Notes: a model not told the origin generated them from the letters alone. A stretch of 33,912 nucleotides of DNA from Omnitrophica bacterium RIFCSPLOWO2_01_FULL_45_10b (GCA_001804205.1 MHFM01000015.1:5044-38955); one strand, 5' to 3'. Numbered from the stretch's first letter, positions 1 to 8,522 are shown. Program-made: numbers and translations.

Positions 1-1
1 G

Positions 2-46
2 CGGCTGATTCGCCACGTTGTCTGGCGGATGCTGGGCGGGCCATAG
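2..46 (+). CDS. possible 3' end of an upstream gene (partial)
   Basis: One open frame enters from the left edge and ends at a TAG at 44-46, giving a basic 14-residue tail (RLIRHVVWRMLGGP). A second frame is also open and ends at a TAA at 64-66. Neither can be identified from so short a stretch, so this entry only notes that an upstream + strand gene may end here. A small CGCCA/TGGCG inverted repeat lies inside it at about 11-27, so the edge could instead be repeat-derived. Confidence 0.25.
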   Translation, partial: RLIRHVVWRMLGGP

Positions 47-129
47 CCTTTTTTGTTGAAAAATAACCGTCTATCTCAGAAAATAGAGCCCGCACATTTT
101 GAACATAAAAATTAATCCTTGAAACCCAC

Positions 130-1458
130 ATGGAAAGTTTTCCGGACACAGAAGAACGTTTAACTCTTGAAGAGCTTCGCGAAACTTGGCCCGTACTGTC
201 GGCAGAAGAGCGGGCGGAAGGGTTTGCCTTATTAGACCGAAACGACGCGCTTGATTTTTTCCTGACGTTGTCGCCGGCTGAGAAAAAGCAAATTTTACTC
301 GCCATTCCAGAACATGAAGGCCGGTTATGGATGTGTCTTTTACCCCCCGATGACGCGGCCGACGTAATCCAGGCAGCCCCACACCAATTCCGCGAAAAGT
401 TGTTTAACTTCCTCGATGAAAAAACGCGCAAAGAGGTGCATGCGCTTTTATCTTATCACCAGGATGTGGCCGGCGGATTAATGAACCCGCGCTTTGCGCG
501 CCTTCGGCCGGATTTAACCGTGGATGAAGCCATTCGTTACTTGCGCCTTCAGGCGCAAGACCAATTAGAGAATATTTACTACATTTACGTGCTGGATGAA
601 ATGCAACATCTTCTTGGCGTTGTTTCCTTCCGGGAGTTATTTAAAGCTCCTCCTGAAAAACAAGTCCGCGAAATTATGGAATCAGACATCATTACTGTCA
701 CTGAACACCAAGATCAAGAAGAGATCAGCCATTTATTTTCCCGTCATAAGTTTTTAGCTTTTCCCGTTGTGGATGCCGAAAGGCGGTTAAAAGGAATTAT
801 TACCGCGGATGACATTTTGAAAGCGGTTCAGAAAGAAGCTACGGAAGACATTCAAAAATTGGGCGGTATGGAAGCCATCAATTTTCCGTATATGCAGATC
901 AGTTTCTTTCAAATGCTTAAGAAGCGCGCTGTATGGCTGGCCGCTCTTTTTATCGGAGAAACGCTGACCGCAAGTGCAATGGTGCATTATGAGCAGGAGA
1001 TTGCCCGCGCTGTTGTGCTGGCGCTTTTTGTGCCGCTCATTATTTCAAGCGGAGGAAATTCAGGTTCGCAGGCAGCTACGCTTACCATTCGGGCCATGGC
1101 GCTTGGAGAAATCAGATTGCGTGATTGGTGGCGGGTGATTTACCGCGAACTCGGCATGGGATTGGGACTTGGATTAATTTTAGCTACGATTGGTTTTGTG
1201 CGGATTATTTTATGGGAGAATTTTTTTCACTTGTACGGCCCGCATTATTTTTTGATTGCCAGCACCGTTGCTTTAACTTTGGTTGGAATTGTTTTGTGGG
1301 GGACCATCGCCGGCTCTATGCTGCCTTTTGTTCTTAGGCGCTTGGGTTTTGACCCGGCAAGCGCATCCGCTCCTTTTGTGGCGACCTTGGTGGATGTTTC
1401 GGGGATTATGATTTATTTTACCGTTGCCGCAATTTTATTAAGGGGGACACTACTGTAA
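130..1458 (+). CDS. mgtE: MgtE-type magnesium transporter
   Basis: Inner-membrane Mg2+ channel of the MgtE/SLC41 family, 442 aa (family about 450). The N-terminal superhelical MgtE_N domain covers about residues 10-125 and contains the typical PPDDAADVI stretch. Two CBS domains follow (about 130-250), which in the family sense cytosolic Mg2+ and gate the pore. The membrane domain runs from about 275 to 442 with five predicted segments. It contains the signature ISSGGNSGSQAATLTIRA and, in the last helix pair, VATLVDVSGIMIYF, where the Asp is the conserved pore acidic residue. No clear Shine-Dalgarno precedes the ATG. A GIY-YIG gene begins 28 bp downstream in the same direction. Identification is from recognised motifs; ion selectivity is by family. 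Confidence 0.95.
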   Translation: MESFPDTEERLTLEELRETWPVLSAEERAEGFALLDRNDALDFFLTLSPAEKKQILLAIPEHEGRLWMCLLPPDDAADVIQAAPHQFREKLFNFLDEKTRKEVHALLSYHQDVAGGLMNPRFARLRPDLTVDEAIRYLRLQAQDQLENIYYIYVLDEMQHLLGVVSFRELFKAPPEKQVREIMESDIITVTEHQDQEEISHLFSRHKFLAFPVVDAERRLKGIITADDILKAVQKEATEDIQKLGGMEAINFPYMQISFFQMLKKRAVWLAALFIGETLTASAMVHYEQEIARAVVLALFVPLIISSGGNSGSQAATLTIRAMALGEIRLRDWWRVIYRELGMGLGLGLILATIGFVRIILWENFFHLYGPHYFLIASTVALTLVGIVLWGTIAGSMLPFVLRRLGFDPASASAPFVATLVDVSGIMIYFTVAAILLRGTLL

Positions 1459-1486
1459 TAAACGTATCGGTAAAAAGATCATATAT

Positions 1487-1819
1487 ATGACACCGAAATA
1501 TAAAAAAATGTTGGAACGAATGCAGGCGAAAGAAAAAAAGACGCGCCGCCGCAGGCGGAAAACCGACGCTTGGTTTCTTTATATTCTCCGGTGTAAAGAC
1601 GGGTCGCTTTATACCGGGATTACGAAAGACTTGGAACGGCGTTTTAAGATGCACACCACCGGCAAAGCGTCTCATTATACGCGCACGAGGCGGCCGCTTG
1701 AGATGCTTTACCGTGAACCTTGCGGAACCCGCACACAGGCTTTGGTTCGTGAATGCTTCGTCAAATCCTTTTCGAAGAAGAAAAAAGAAAAATTAATCTT
1801 GGGTCAACCATGTTTGTGA
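1487..1819 (+). CDS. GIY-YIG domain endonuclease-like protein (UPF0213 type)
   Basis: Small basic protein of 110 aa. Residues about 1-28 are a Lys/Arg-rich extension. The GIY-YIG nuclease fold follows, with WFLYILRCKDGSLYTGITKD holding the two conserved strands (YIL and YTG), then the catalytic-type Arg in DLERRFKMH and the H-Y-T-R-R-P-L segment. This matches the stand-alone YhbQ/UPF0213 family, whose members are putative structure-specific DNA nucleases acting in the cytoplasm. The usual C-terminal EALKREKAIK-like helix is present as ALVRECFVKSFSKKKKEKL. It lies 28 bp after mgtE and may be co-transcribed, with no functional link evident. The stop codon lies inside a long inverted repeat (1798-1854). 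Confidence 0.88.
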   Translation: MTPKYKKMLERMQAKEKKTRRRRRKTDAWFLYILRCKDGSLYTGITKDLERRFKMHTTGKASHYTRTRRPLEMLYREPCGTRTQALVRECFVKSFSKKKKEKLILGQPCL

Positions 1820-1854
1820 TCTTCTTTATTCGATGAAGATATGTTTGACTCAAG
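1798..1854. other. long inverted repeat spanning the end of the GIY-YIG gene
   Basis: CTTGGGTCAA at 1798-1807 can pair with TTGACTCAAG at 1845-1854 (ten pairs including one G-U in RNA). An inner ATCTTC/GAAGAT stem lies within the loop. There is no run of T after it, so it is not a standard intrinsic terminator. Its right arm contains the -35 hexamer of the promoter proposed for the downstream gene. Confidence 0.45.
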
Positions 1855-1873
1855 GCGCAGAAATCTGTACTCT
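1845..1873 (+). promoter_or_regulatory. putative sigma70-type promoter for the Spy-like gene
   Basis: TTGACT at 1845-1850 and TACTCT at 1868-1873 are separated by 17 bp. The predicted start site is near 1880, leaving a leader of about 30 nt that contains a GGAGGA ribosome binding site before the ATG at 1912. The -35 is strong and the -10 is only moderate. Confidence 0.5.
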
Positions 1874-1911
1874 TAATCAAAATCGAAGAACTTAACACTG
1901 GAGGAATAGTC

Positions 1912-2418
1912 ATGAAGAAGACGCTTACTTTTTTGGTGATCACCGCACTTTTCATTTCGCTGTTTGGAACTTTCGCACAAGCAAATCATGGCGAAGGAAA
2001 AAGTCCGGCAGGCAGTAAATGTTCCTTTGACAAAGGCGGCTATCATGGTGGGGATGAAAAGTATGAATGCCCCATTGTGGACAAATTAATGGGTAAGGCA
2101 CGATTTTTCTTGAGCAACGAAAAAGAATTAGGCCTAAGCGAAGATCAGGTTAAGACAATCAAAGAACTTACGCTTGAGACCAAGAAAGCTTATATTCGCA
2201 ACATGGCCGAATATCAAATTTTCGCACTCAACATTCACAGCAAACTTTCTGCGCCCGAGTTGGACGTGGCGGGTATTGAAGCTTTGATCGATCAAGGTTC
2301 TGCTTCGATGGCATCCTCTGCCAAGGAAACCATCACCGCTTACGCTAAATTGAAATCTGTTCTTACGCCCGAACAGCTTGCAAAGGCTAAAGAACTTCAT
2401 TCACGGCCCAAAGCCTGA
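1912..2418 (+). CDS. Spy/CpxP-like periplasmic LTXXQ protein
   Basis: 168 aa with a clear signal peptide (residues 1 to about 24, hydrophobic core LTFLVITALFISLFGTF, cut after AQA). The mature part is helical. It has the heavy-metal-resistance/Spy pattern: LGLSEDQVKTIKELT near residues 72-86 and the LTXXQ motif as LTPEQLAKAKEL near 153-164. Family members are periplasmic chaperones or metal/stress-response proteins (Spy, CpxP, CnrX-like). A short His/Gly/Cys-containing stretch after the signal peptide (Cys near residues 37 and 53) could bind metal, but that is inference. GGAGGA precedes the ATG at normal spacing and a promoter is proposed at 1845-1873. It is followed by dps about 100 bp away, itself with a separate promoter candidate. 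Confidence 0.75.
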   Translation: MKKTLTFLVITALFISLFGTFAQANHGEGKSPAGSKCSFDKGGYHGGDEKYECPIVDKLMGKARFFLSNEKELGLSEDQVKTIKELTLETKKAYIRNMAEYQIFALNIHSKLSAPELDVAGIEALIDQGSASMASSAKETITAYAKLKSVLTPEQLAKAKELHSRPKA

Positions 2419-2465
2419 TTTACCGACGCCACTTTTATAGGGGCGGCAAATTTGTTTGAGGTAAT

Positions 2466-2495
2466 TTGGCAAAAGAGTTAAAATATACCTATAGA
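2466..2495 (+). promoter_or_regulatory. putative promoter for dps
   Basis: TTGGCA at 2466-2471 and TATAGA at 2490-2495 are separated by 18 bp. A very good Shine-Dalgarno (AGGTGAT, 2503-2509) lies downstream, ending 8 nt before the ATG at 2518. The predicted transcription start (about 2502) lies just before the Shine-Dalgarno, so the leader would be short. Confidence 0.4.
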
Positions 2496-2517
2496 GGGAG
2501 AGAGGTGATGATACGCC

Positions 2518-2991
2518 ATGAAAGTTAATATCGGGATTTCAGACAAGAACCGCCAGGCGGCCGCCAAAATCCTCAACATTCTTTTGTCTGACGAATATGT
2601 TTTGTATACCAAAACAAGGAAGTGTCATTGGAACGTTACGGGCCCTCAGTTTAACGATCTTCACAAATTTTTTGAATCCCAGTATGAGGCGCTCAATGAC
2701 ATTGTGGATGATGTTGCCGAACGTGCACGTTCCTTGGGAGTTTTTTCATTCGGCACACTGAACGAATTTTTAAAACACGCCCGCCTTAAAGAAAAACCAG
2801 GCCAAAATCCAAGCGCTCAAGGGATGATTCAAGATCTTCTTTCCGATCATGAGGCTATTGTTCGGGCCTTAAGGGTTGATCTTGAAGCCTGCGCCAATCA
2901 ATATCAAGATATGGGCACAAGTGATTTTCTCACAGGCCTTATGGAGCAGCATGAGAAAATGGCGTGGATGTTGAGGGCTTTTTTAAAATAA
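2518..2991 (+). CDS. dps: Dps-family ferritin-like DNA/iron protection protein
   Basis: 157 aa, the usual Dps length. The segment LLSDEYVLYTKTRKCHWNVTGPQFNDLHKFF followed by DIVDDVAERARSLG carries the Dps ferroxidase signature: His in CHWNV, His in DLH, Asp/Glu in DDVAER. Family members form dodecamers that oxidise Fe(II) with H2O2, store ferric iron and protect DNA during starvation or oxidative stress in the cytoplasm. It has its own strong Shine-Dalgarno and promoter candidate. The MlaC-like gene starts only 5 bp after its stop, so the two are likely co-transcribed, an unusual pairing of an iron-storage protein with a lipid-transport protein. Confidence 0.95.
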   Translation: MKVNIGISDKNRQAAAKILNILLSDEYVLYTKTRKCHWNVTGPQFNDLHKFFESQYEALNDIVDDVAERARSLGVFSFGTLNEFLKHARLKEKPGQNPSAQGMIQDLLSDHEAIVRALRVDLEACANQYQDMGTSDFLTGLMEQHEKMAWMLRAFLK

Positions 2992-2995
2992 TCTT

Positions 2996-3643
2996 GTGAA
3001 AACAAATTCTTTACTTTATAGAATAGCTAAGCTTTTGCTTTTAGGGATATGCTCTGTGGGTTTGATTTTTCCGCTGGCGCAAGATTTAAAAGCAGGTGGT
3101 CCGGCTCCGCAAAAAGCGCTTGAAACATTTCTTGGAATAATTCGTTCCATGGAATTTCCAGTCAAAGACCCCTCCGCTCATGAGCGCCTCGTACGAGAAG
3201 CGGACGCATTCTTAGATCTCGAAGCGATGGGTAAAACCGCTCTCAAAGAACATTGGGAGAAAGCTACGCCTGAGGAGCGCGAAGCTTTTATGAGCCTCTT
3301 ATGGAAACTCATTAAGCAAGTGGCTTATCCAAACAGCCATCAATTTTTAGGCAGTTATAAAATTATTTATCCCGAGGTGCGACAGGTGGGCGATGCTTTT
3401 GAAGTGCGCAGCGTTGTCAAGCACAGCGAAGAAGCGCTTGATGCCAAAGTCGTTTACCATCTTTATCAGCAAAATGGCCAGTGGAGAGTTGACGATATAA
3501 TTTTGGACGGGATCAGCATTACGGAGGATATGGGTTACCAGTTTAACAAAATTATTAGTGAATCTTCCTTTTCAGGATTGCTCAAGCGCATGCAGGAAAA
3601 ATTAGATCAGGCTCAGCAGGAGCCTGACAGCAAAAAAGCGTGA
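2996..3643 (+). CDS. MlaC/HpnM-like periplasmic lipid-binding protein
   Basis: 215 aa from a GTG start. An N-terminal hydrophobic segment (about residues 9-27, IAKLLLLGICSVGLIFPLA) acts as signal peptide. Residues about 35-205 match the MlaC/Ttg2D (toluene-tolerance) fold: DAFLDLEAMGKTALKEHW, then TPEEREAFMSLLWKLI, the FEVRSVVKHS strand and the WRVDDIILDGISI segment typical of the family. MlaC carries phospholipids across the periplasm. The variant HpnM pairs with the RND protein HpnN for hopanoid-associated transport. Here the next gene is exactly such an RND protein, overlapping by 4 nt at GTGA, so the two are translationally coupled. No squalene-hopene cyclase or other hopanoid gene is in the window, so the lipid cargo is unknown. 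Confidence 0.85.
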   Translation: MKTNSLLYRIAKLLLLGICSVGLIFPLAQDLKAGGPAPQKALETFLGIIRSMEFPVKDPSAHERLVREADAFLDLEAMGKTALKEHWEKATPEEREAFMSLLWKLIKQVAYPNSHQFLGSYKIIYPEVRQVGDAFEVRSVVKHSEEALDAKVVYHLYQQNGQWRVDDIILDGISITEDMGYQFNKIISESSFSGLLKRMQEKLDQAQQEPDSKKA

Positions 3644-6042
3644 GCGCACAGCACTCATTTGGCCGCAGGGAAGCTGATTTTGTCTCCAAGCACGCCGTCT
3701 GGATTTTATCGGCCATTGTTTTAATCAGCCTCGCCACCATCCCTCTCGCAGGCCGCTTAAAATTAAAGGCAAATCTCCTCGACCTTCTTCCTAAAACGAT
3801 GCCGAGCGTTGCCAACCTCAATCGGTTGACGGAAGAAGTAGGAGGAACCAGTTTCCTTGTTGTGATCATTGAATCTCCGGATGAAGAAACCGCGCATCAG
3901 GTAGCCGATCGTTTTTCCAAGCAGGCCGAATCGTTTGAAGATATTGATTATGTAGACAATCGCACAGACCTTTCCGCACTTCAAAGCCGGAAGCTGCTCT
4001 TTTTATCACTGGACGGCTTGAAAAAACTAGAACAACACGCCCATCAATTGATGGGGCATTACCGGAGAAAACTTAATCCTTTCTTCGTTGATTTATTAGA
4101 TGAAGCCCCGCCCGTTTTGGATATTCAATCACTTGAACTAGAAGAAAAACTGTACGCGATCGGCGGGTTTGCGCGCAAAGAAAAGAAATTGTTTATGCGC
4201 GTTGTGCTCCTCAAACCAAACTATCCGGCGACTAACTTCGAACGTTCTGAGCGTTTGTTTCAAACCACATGGTCAGCTTTTGAGGAAATCCGTGACGAGC
4301 TGCCAAAACGTTATCCGGTCAAGTTAGGCCTTACGGGGCCTTATAAAACGCGCTATGACGAATATCATGTGATTGTGGGAGACTTGAAGTTGACAAGTTT
4401 TCTTACCATAACGTTTATCACTTTTCTCATGGCCATTTTTTTCCGCAATTTTAAATCGATCATCCTGGCTTATTTGCCTCTTGGAGTTGGCGTACTTTGG
4501 ACATGCGCTTTCGCACAGCTTGCCATCGGTTATCTGAATCTTATCTCCGCTTTTCTTTTGGGAATTCTTTGCGGCATGGGAATTGATTTTGCAGTTCATT
4601 TTCTCGTGAGTTTTTCGGAAGGGTACAAAGAAACCCGCAATACGCGCCGCTCTTTGGAGCGCGCCTATACAGAGCTTGGGAAACCTTCCTTGACGAGCTC
4701 TCTCACCAATAGCATCACCTTTTTTTCAATGACGATCAGTCAATTCGAAGGTTTTAAACATTTCGGCTTGATCGCAGGGGCCGGCATCTTGTTGTGCTTT
4801 GCTGTGTTTTTTTACGGACTTCCAAGCCTTCTCGTTGTATTTCAAAGAGCCCGCCATCATAAATGGTCGCCGCCAAGTTTTCTCAAAGAAAGTTGGCTTA
4901 ATCCGCGCCGGGGGCCAATTTATGCGTTGCTTGCCGCAGGAATTATTTTTTCCGGTTTTTCTATGGCACAAATACCCCGCCTTAATTTTGATTATAATTT
5001 TGAGAACCTTCAAGAAAAAAATGGCGAGTCGATGGTGCTTGCCGAACAAATTAGCGAATATTTCGGCGTGGTCTTAAATCCGGTGGTATTAATGACACCA
5101 AGCCGCCAGCGCGCCTCCGAACTTGCGCTATTAATCAATCGTTATATCGAATCGCATCCGGATTCAACATTCGATTTTGCGGCCTCCGTACTTTCCTACA
5201 TTCCAAAGCATCAGGAAGAAAAGATTGCCCTCATGCGTCAAATGAATGAACTTTTGGAACAGTACACCGCGCTTATCGAAAAACTTGATCAAGAGCAGCG
5301 GGATCAAGTATTTGAATTGAAACGTCAACTTCAAGCGACCCCTTTGACTGTTTCAGATCTTCCGAGTGAATTGCGGGCGCAGTATGAAGGCAAAAGCGGT
5401 AAAGTTTCCACGGTATTTGTTTATCCAAAATTGAGCCTTTTAGATGGGCAAATGGCCAAGCGATTTGTGGCTGAGTTGAGGAATCTGGGTTTTCCGGAGG
5501 ATGTGACGATTGCGGGAGAACCAGTTGTTTATGCAGACATTTTAATGCTTCTTGAACAAGACACGCCCCGCGCGATGCTCGTTAGTTTGGGAGTTGTTAT
5601 TGCACTGCTTTTTCTGCATTTCCGCCGGCCCAATCATGTGATGTGGGTTTTATCTCCGCTGATGATCGGATTTCTGTGGCTTGCAGGAATGGCCGGCCTG
5701 TTCGGGCTCAAATTTAATTATATGAATGTTGCGGTCCTCCCAAGTATTTTGGGAGTTGGAATTGATAATGGAATTTATATCTTTCATCGGTATAAAAAAG
5801 AAAAAAAGTTGACGCTTTTTGATATTATGCGCACGACGGGGAAGGCAGTGATTTTGTGCTCTTTGACTACGATGGCGGCATTTGCGAGTCTTTTTTTTGC
5901 GCGCCACAGAGGAATGAGTTCGATGGGACAGATTGGATTTTTTGGGTTTGGAAGCTGTCTTTTAGCCTCCGTTCTTTTTATTCCTGCCCTGATCGAATTC
6001 TTGGAACTCAAATATTGGCATCCTTTTCGAGGCAAGAAGTAA
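3640..6042 (+). CDS. MMPL/RND-family lipid exporter (HpnN-like)
   Basis: 800 aa inner-membrane RND-type protein. It has two copies of the layout 'one helix, large periplasmic loop, five helices'. Helix 1 is at about residues 19-37, the first loop at about 40-248 and the first helix bundle at about 250-400. The second half begins at about 425, with its loop to about 640 and final bundle at about 645-790. The membrane motifs GMGIDFAVHFLVSF (first half) and GVGIDNGIYIFHRYK (second half) are the conserved GxxxD segments used for proton relay in MMPL/HpnN proteins. Its GTG start overlaps the stop of the MlaC-like gene, and the MlaC+MMPL pair is the HpnM/HpnN arrangement. By family it moves hydrophobic lipids out of the inner membrane using proton motive force. 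The substrate is inferred only. Confidence 0.85.
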   Translation: MSAQHSFGRREADFVSKHAVWILSAIVLISLATIPLAGRLKLKANLLDLLPKTMPSVANLNRLTEEVGGTSFLVVIIESPDEETAHQVADRFSKQAESFEDIDYVDNRTDLSALQSRKLLFLSLDGLKKLEQHAHQLMGHYRRKLNPFFVDLLDEAPPVLDIQSLELEEKLYAIGGFARKEKKLFMRVVLLKPNYPATNFERSERLFQTTWSAFEEIRDELPKRYPVKLGLTGPYKTRYDEYHVIVGDLKLTSFLTITFITFLMAIFFRNFKSIILAYLPLGVGVLWTCAFAQLAIGYLNLISAFLLGILCGMGIDFAVHFLVSFSEGYKETRNTRRSLERAYTELGKPSLTSSLTNSITFFSMTISQFEGFKHFGLIAGAGILLCFAVFFYGLPSLLVVFQRARHHKWSPPSFLKESWLNPRRGPIYALLAAGIIFSGFSMAQIPRLNFDYNFENLQEKNGESMVLAEQISEYFGVVLNPVVLMTPSRQRASELALLINRYIESHPDSTFDFAASVLSYIPKHQEEKIALMRQMNELLEQYTALIEKLDQEQRDQVFELKRQLQATPLTVSDLPSELRAQYEGKSGKVSTVFVYPKLSLLDGQMAKRFVAELRNLGFPEDVTIAGEPVVYADILMLLEQDTPRAMLVSLGVVIALLFLHFRRPNHVMWVLSPLMIGFLWLAGMAGLFGLKFNYMNVAVLPSILGVGIDNGIYIFHRYKKEKKLTLFDIMRTTGKAVILCSLTTMAAFASLFFARHRGMSSMGQIGFFGFGSCLLASVLFIPALIEFLELKYWHPFRGKK

Positions 6043-6065
6043 AGGCGCTATCCCCGCGCTTTGAT

Positions 6066-6551
6066 TCAGGTTTTTGAACCGGAAGTTTTTTGAAGGGTTT
6101 CATCCAGCAGGTCCAGCTCATTCAGCAAAATGTAATAAGCGATATGAATGGAGCCGTCCGGAAATTTAATGGCGGTTGGCTTGCCCGGAGTTTGGTAGAG
6201 AAGTACTTCTTTATGGACAAAATCGCGCGCGTCTTGCCCCGGTTCATAATGATGCCTTAAAAGCCAAGTACCCGCCCGGTAGGCTTCAAGCCAATTATGA
6301 CGGTTTCCCTCATGATAATATTCCAAGTCCTGAGCGGCCTTAATTCGTTCCAGTAAATAGTCAAATTTCGCGGCTTCGGATCGCGAACCATTGAGAAACG
6401 TTTTGTAAGCTTCCGTATCCTGGATTGAAGCAGGACCCAAATAAGCCTTTACTCCCTCTGGCGTTACCCCTTTTAAGTAATGGCTGGCACAGCCAAAGTT
6501 AAGGAGTTGAACTACCAGGAGAAGCGCGCCAACCACGAGATATTTTTTCAT
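6066..6551 (-). CDS. lipoprotein of unknown function
   Basis: 161 aa, the only minus-strand gene in the window. It begins MKKYLVVGALLLVVQLLNFGCAS, a lipoprotein signal with Cys at about residue 21 as the lipidation site. The mature part (about 140 aa) is soluble and has several aromatic/His clusters (LEYYHEGNRHNWLEAY, LLRHHYEPGQD). No family is recognised. Its stop faces the stop of the RND gene 24 bp away, so it is convergent with that operon and divergent from typA. A promoter is proposed on the minus strand whose start site would fall on the ATG. That would give a leaderless message, since no convincing Shine-Dalgarno is seen. Confidence 0.8.
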   Translation of the reverse strand: MKKYLVVGALLLVVQLLNFGCASHYLKGVTPEGVKAYLGPASIQDTEAYKTFLNGSRSEAAKFDYLLERIKAAQDLEYYHEGNRHNWLEAYRAGTWLLRHHYEPGQDARDFVHKEVLLYQTPGKPTAIKFPDGSIHIAYYILLNELDLLDETLQKTSGSKT

Positions 6552-6557
6552 TCCAAT

Positions 6558-6586
6558 AATATACTTATTTTCCTACAGATTAACAA
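6558..6586 (-). promoter_or_regulatory. putative promoter for the minus-strand lipoprotein gene
   Basis: Read on the minus strand, TTGTTA (6586 to 6581) and TATATT (6563 to 6558) are 17 bp apart. Transcription would start about 7 nt after the -10, at the A of the ATG (6551). This predicts a leaderless mRNA. Confidence 0.45.
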
Positions 6587-6612
6587 GTATTTAGCGCGTG
6601 TTATCAATTAGA

Positions 6613-6641
6613 ATGACCCTTCCAGTTTATTCTGGTAAAAT
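6613..6641 (+). promoter_or_regulatory. putative extended -10 promoter for typA-mtnA
   Basis: ATGACC (6613-6618), a 17-bp spacer and TAAAAT (6636-6641) preceded by TGG form an extended -10 promoter. The predicted start is near 6648, only about 3 nt before the ATG at 6651. No Shine-Dalgarno is visible, so translation may be leaderless. Confidence 0.45.
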
Positions 6642-6650
6642 CCTCACTCT

Positions 6651-8522
6651 ATGCCAAACCATAACGAAATAGCGCCGCCGCAAGGAAGACAAAAGCGGAG
6701 AAAAAACGTACGCAACATCGCGATTGTTGCCCATGTCGACCACGGCAAAACAACACTGGTCGATGCCCTTTTAAGACAAACTGGCGCGCATGAATTTAAA
6801 GAAGGCGAAGTGACCGTGATGGATTCCAATCCGCTTGAAAAGGAGCGCGGCATCACCATTTTTTCTAAGAACGCATCTTTTATTTATAAGGACACGTTGT
6901 TCAATATTGTGGATACGCCCGGGCATGCTGATTTTGGAAGCGAAGTCGAGCGCATTCTCAAAATGGTGGACGGCGTTCTGCTTCTCGTGGATGCTTTTGA
7001 CGGGCCGATGCCCCAAACCAAATTCGTATTGCGCAAATCCTTAGAGCTTCATCTCAAACCCATTCTTGTTGTTAATAAAATCGATCGCCCAAACACGAGA
7101 GCACACGAAGTGGTTGATATGACTTTCGATCTTTTTTGTGAGCTCAATGCAACCGATGAACAGCTTGATTTTCCGATCGTGTTTGCCTCGGCCAAAGAAG
7201 GCTGGGCCACCCTTGAGCTTGAAGAGCCTTCTAAGGATATGAAACCGCTTTTGGATACAATCCTTCATCGTGTCCTTCCGCCAATTGCTGACCCCGAACT
7301 CCCTTTTCAAATGCTGGTGACAATGCTTGATTACGATTCTTATGTCGGACGCATTGCCACAGGGCGTATTTTTCGTGGCAAAGTCAAAGCGGGCGATACA
7401 TTAGCGCTTATGAAGCGAGATGGAAGCCTTAGCCGCGGGAAAGTAACAAAAATTTTGAAATACCGCGGGCTGAAACGCGGAGAAGTTGAATCGGTTGAAG
7501 CCGGTGACATTGCCTCGATTGCCGGAATCGAAGACGTTCGCGTTGCCGATACGCTTACCGATCCTGAAAAACCCGAAGCCGTTCATACGGTTAAAATTGA
7601 CGAACCGACCATTTCTATGAATTTCGCCCATAATACGAGCCCGCTGGCGGGCAAGGATGGCGGCCGCTTTCTGACTTCGCGCCATATCCGCGAAAGGCTG
7701 ATGCACGAGGCGATGATGAATGTAGGGATTCGCGTTGAAGAAGTAGCGGGGGAAGATCGGTTCAAGGTTTCAGGGCGCGGAGAGCTCCATCTTTCCATTT
7801 TGATTGAAACGATGCGGCGCGAAGGCTACGAACTTGAAGTGTCTATGCCTGAGGTGATTCTGAAGGAAGAAGACGGCGAGAAACTGGAACCGGTCGAGGA
7901 AATCGTGATCGAAGTCGACCCCGGATACCAAGGGGTTGTGATTGAAGCGCTTGGCGCGCGCAAAGCCGAGATGAGGAACATGCTTCCAAGCGCTGTCGGA
8001 ACAATCCGTCTTGAATTTTTTATTCCTTCGCGCGGTTTGCTCGGTTTTCGAAGCGAGCTTCTCAAGATGACACGGGGCACGGGGATTATGTATCAGAATT
8101 TCTATGATTATCAAAAATTCAAAGGTGAACTATCGGACCGTCAAAGGGGAGTGTTAATTTCGCAAGGCTCAGGAAATTCGGTGGCCTATGCGCTTTGGAG
8201 TTTGCAAGACCGCGGTGAAATTTTTGTGCGTCCCGGCGATGAACTTTATGAGGGAATGATCATCGGTGTTAATAATAAAGGGCATGACTTAGTGGTCAAT
8301 GCCATACGCGAGAAGAAACTTACCAATATGCGGGCTTCCGGTTCTGATGAAGCAATTCAATTAATTCCGCCGCGCGAAATGACTTTGGAATTTTCCCTCG
8401 AATTCATCGAGAAAGACGAACTTGTTGAAGTGACCCCTAAAAATATCCGCTTAAGGAAGCGTTATCTCACTGAAAATGAGCGCAAAAGCCATGCGCGCGG
8501 CTACAGCAGGACGGGTTCATGA
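6651..8522 (+). CDS. typA: translational GTPase TypA/BipA
   Basis: 623 aa ribosome-associated GTPase of the EF-G-like family, acting in 50S assembly and stress adaptation. G1 is AHVDHGKT (residues 27-34), G2 is RGITI (66-70), G3 is DTPGH (88-92) and G4 is NKID (142-145). Domain II follows with the [20 protein letters not shown] strand. The BipA-specific C-terminal domain includes [19 protein letters not shown] and the loop with [20 protein letters not shown] and [10 protein letters not shown]. It is slightly longer than typical (about 605-615) because of a charged N-terminal stretch of about 20 residues. No upstream alternative start exists, and the ATG lies about 3 nt from the predicted transcription start. 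mtnA overlaps its end by 4 nt (ATGA), so they form an operon. Confidence 0.97.
   Translation: MPNHNEIAPPQGRQKRRKNVRNIAIVAHVDHGKTTLVDALLRQTGAHEFKEGEVTVMDSNPLEKERGITIFSKNASFIYKDTLFNIVDTPGHADFGSEVERILKMVDGVLLLVDAFDGPMPQTKFVLRKSLELHLKPILVVNKIDRPNTRAHEVVDMTFDLFCELNATDEQLDFPIVFASAKEGWATLELEEPSKDMKPLLDTILHRVLPPIADPELPFQMLVTMLDYDSYVGRIATGRIFRGKVKAGDTLALMKRDGSLSRGKVTKILKYRGLKRGEVESVEAGDIASIAGIEDVRVADTLTDPEKPEAVHTVKIDEPTISMNFAHNTSPLAGKDGGRFLTSRHIRERLMHEAMMNVGIRVEEVAGEDRFKVSGRGELHLSILIETMRREGYELEVSMPEVILKEEDGEKLEPVEEIVIEVDPGYQGVVIEALGARKAEMRNMLPSAVGTIRLEFFIPSRGLLGFRSELLKMTRGTGIMYQNFYDYQKFKGELSDRQRGVLISQGSGNSVAYALWSLQDRGEIFVRPGDELYEGMIIGVNNKGHDLVVNAIREKKLTNMRASGSDEAIQLIPPREMTLEFSLEFIEKDELVEVTPKNIRLRKRYLTENERKSHARGYSRTGS

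Noticed and set aside
2401-2455. Terminator after the Spy-like gene
   Set aside because: Only a weak GCC/GGC pairing is present with no continuous T-run.
3640-6042. Assigning the RND gene firmly to hopanoid transport
   Set aside because: The MlaC plus MMPL arrangement fits HpnM/HpnN, but no hopanoid biosynthesis gene is in the window, so only a lipid-exporter call is made.
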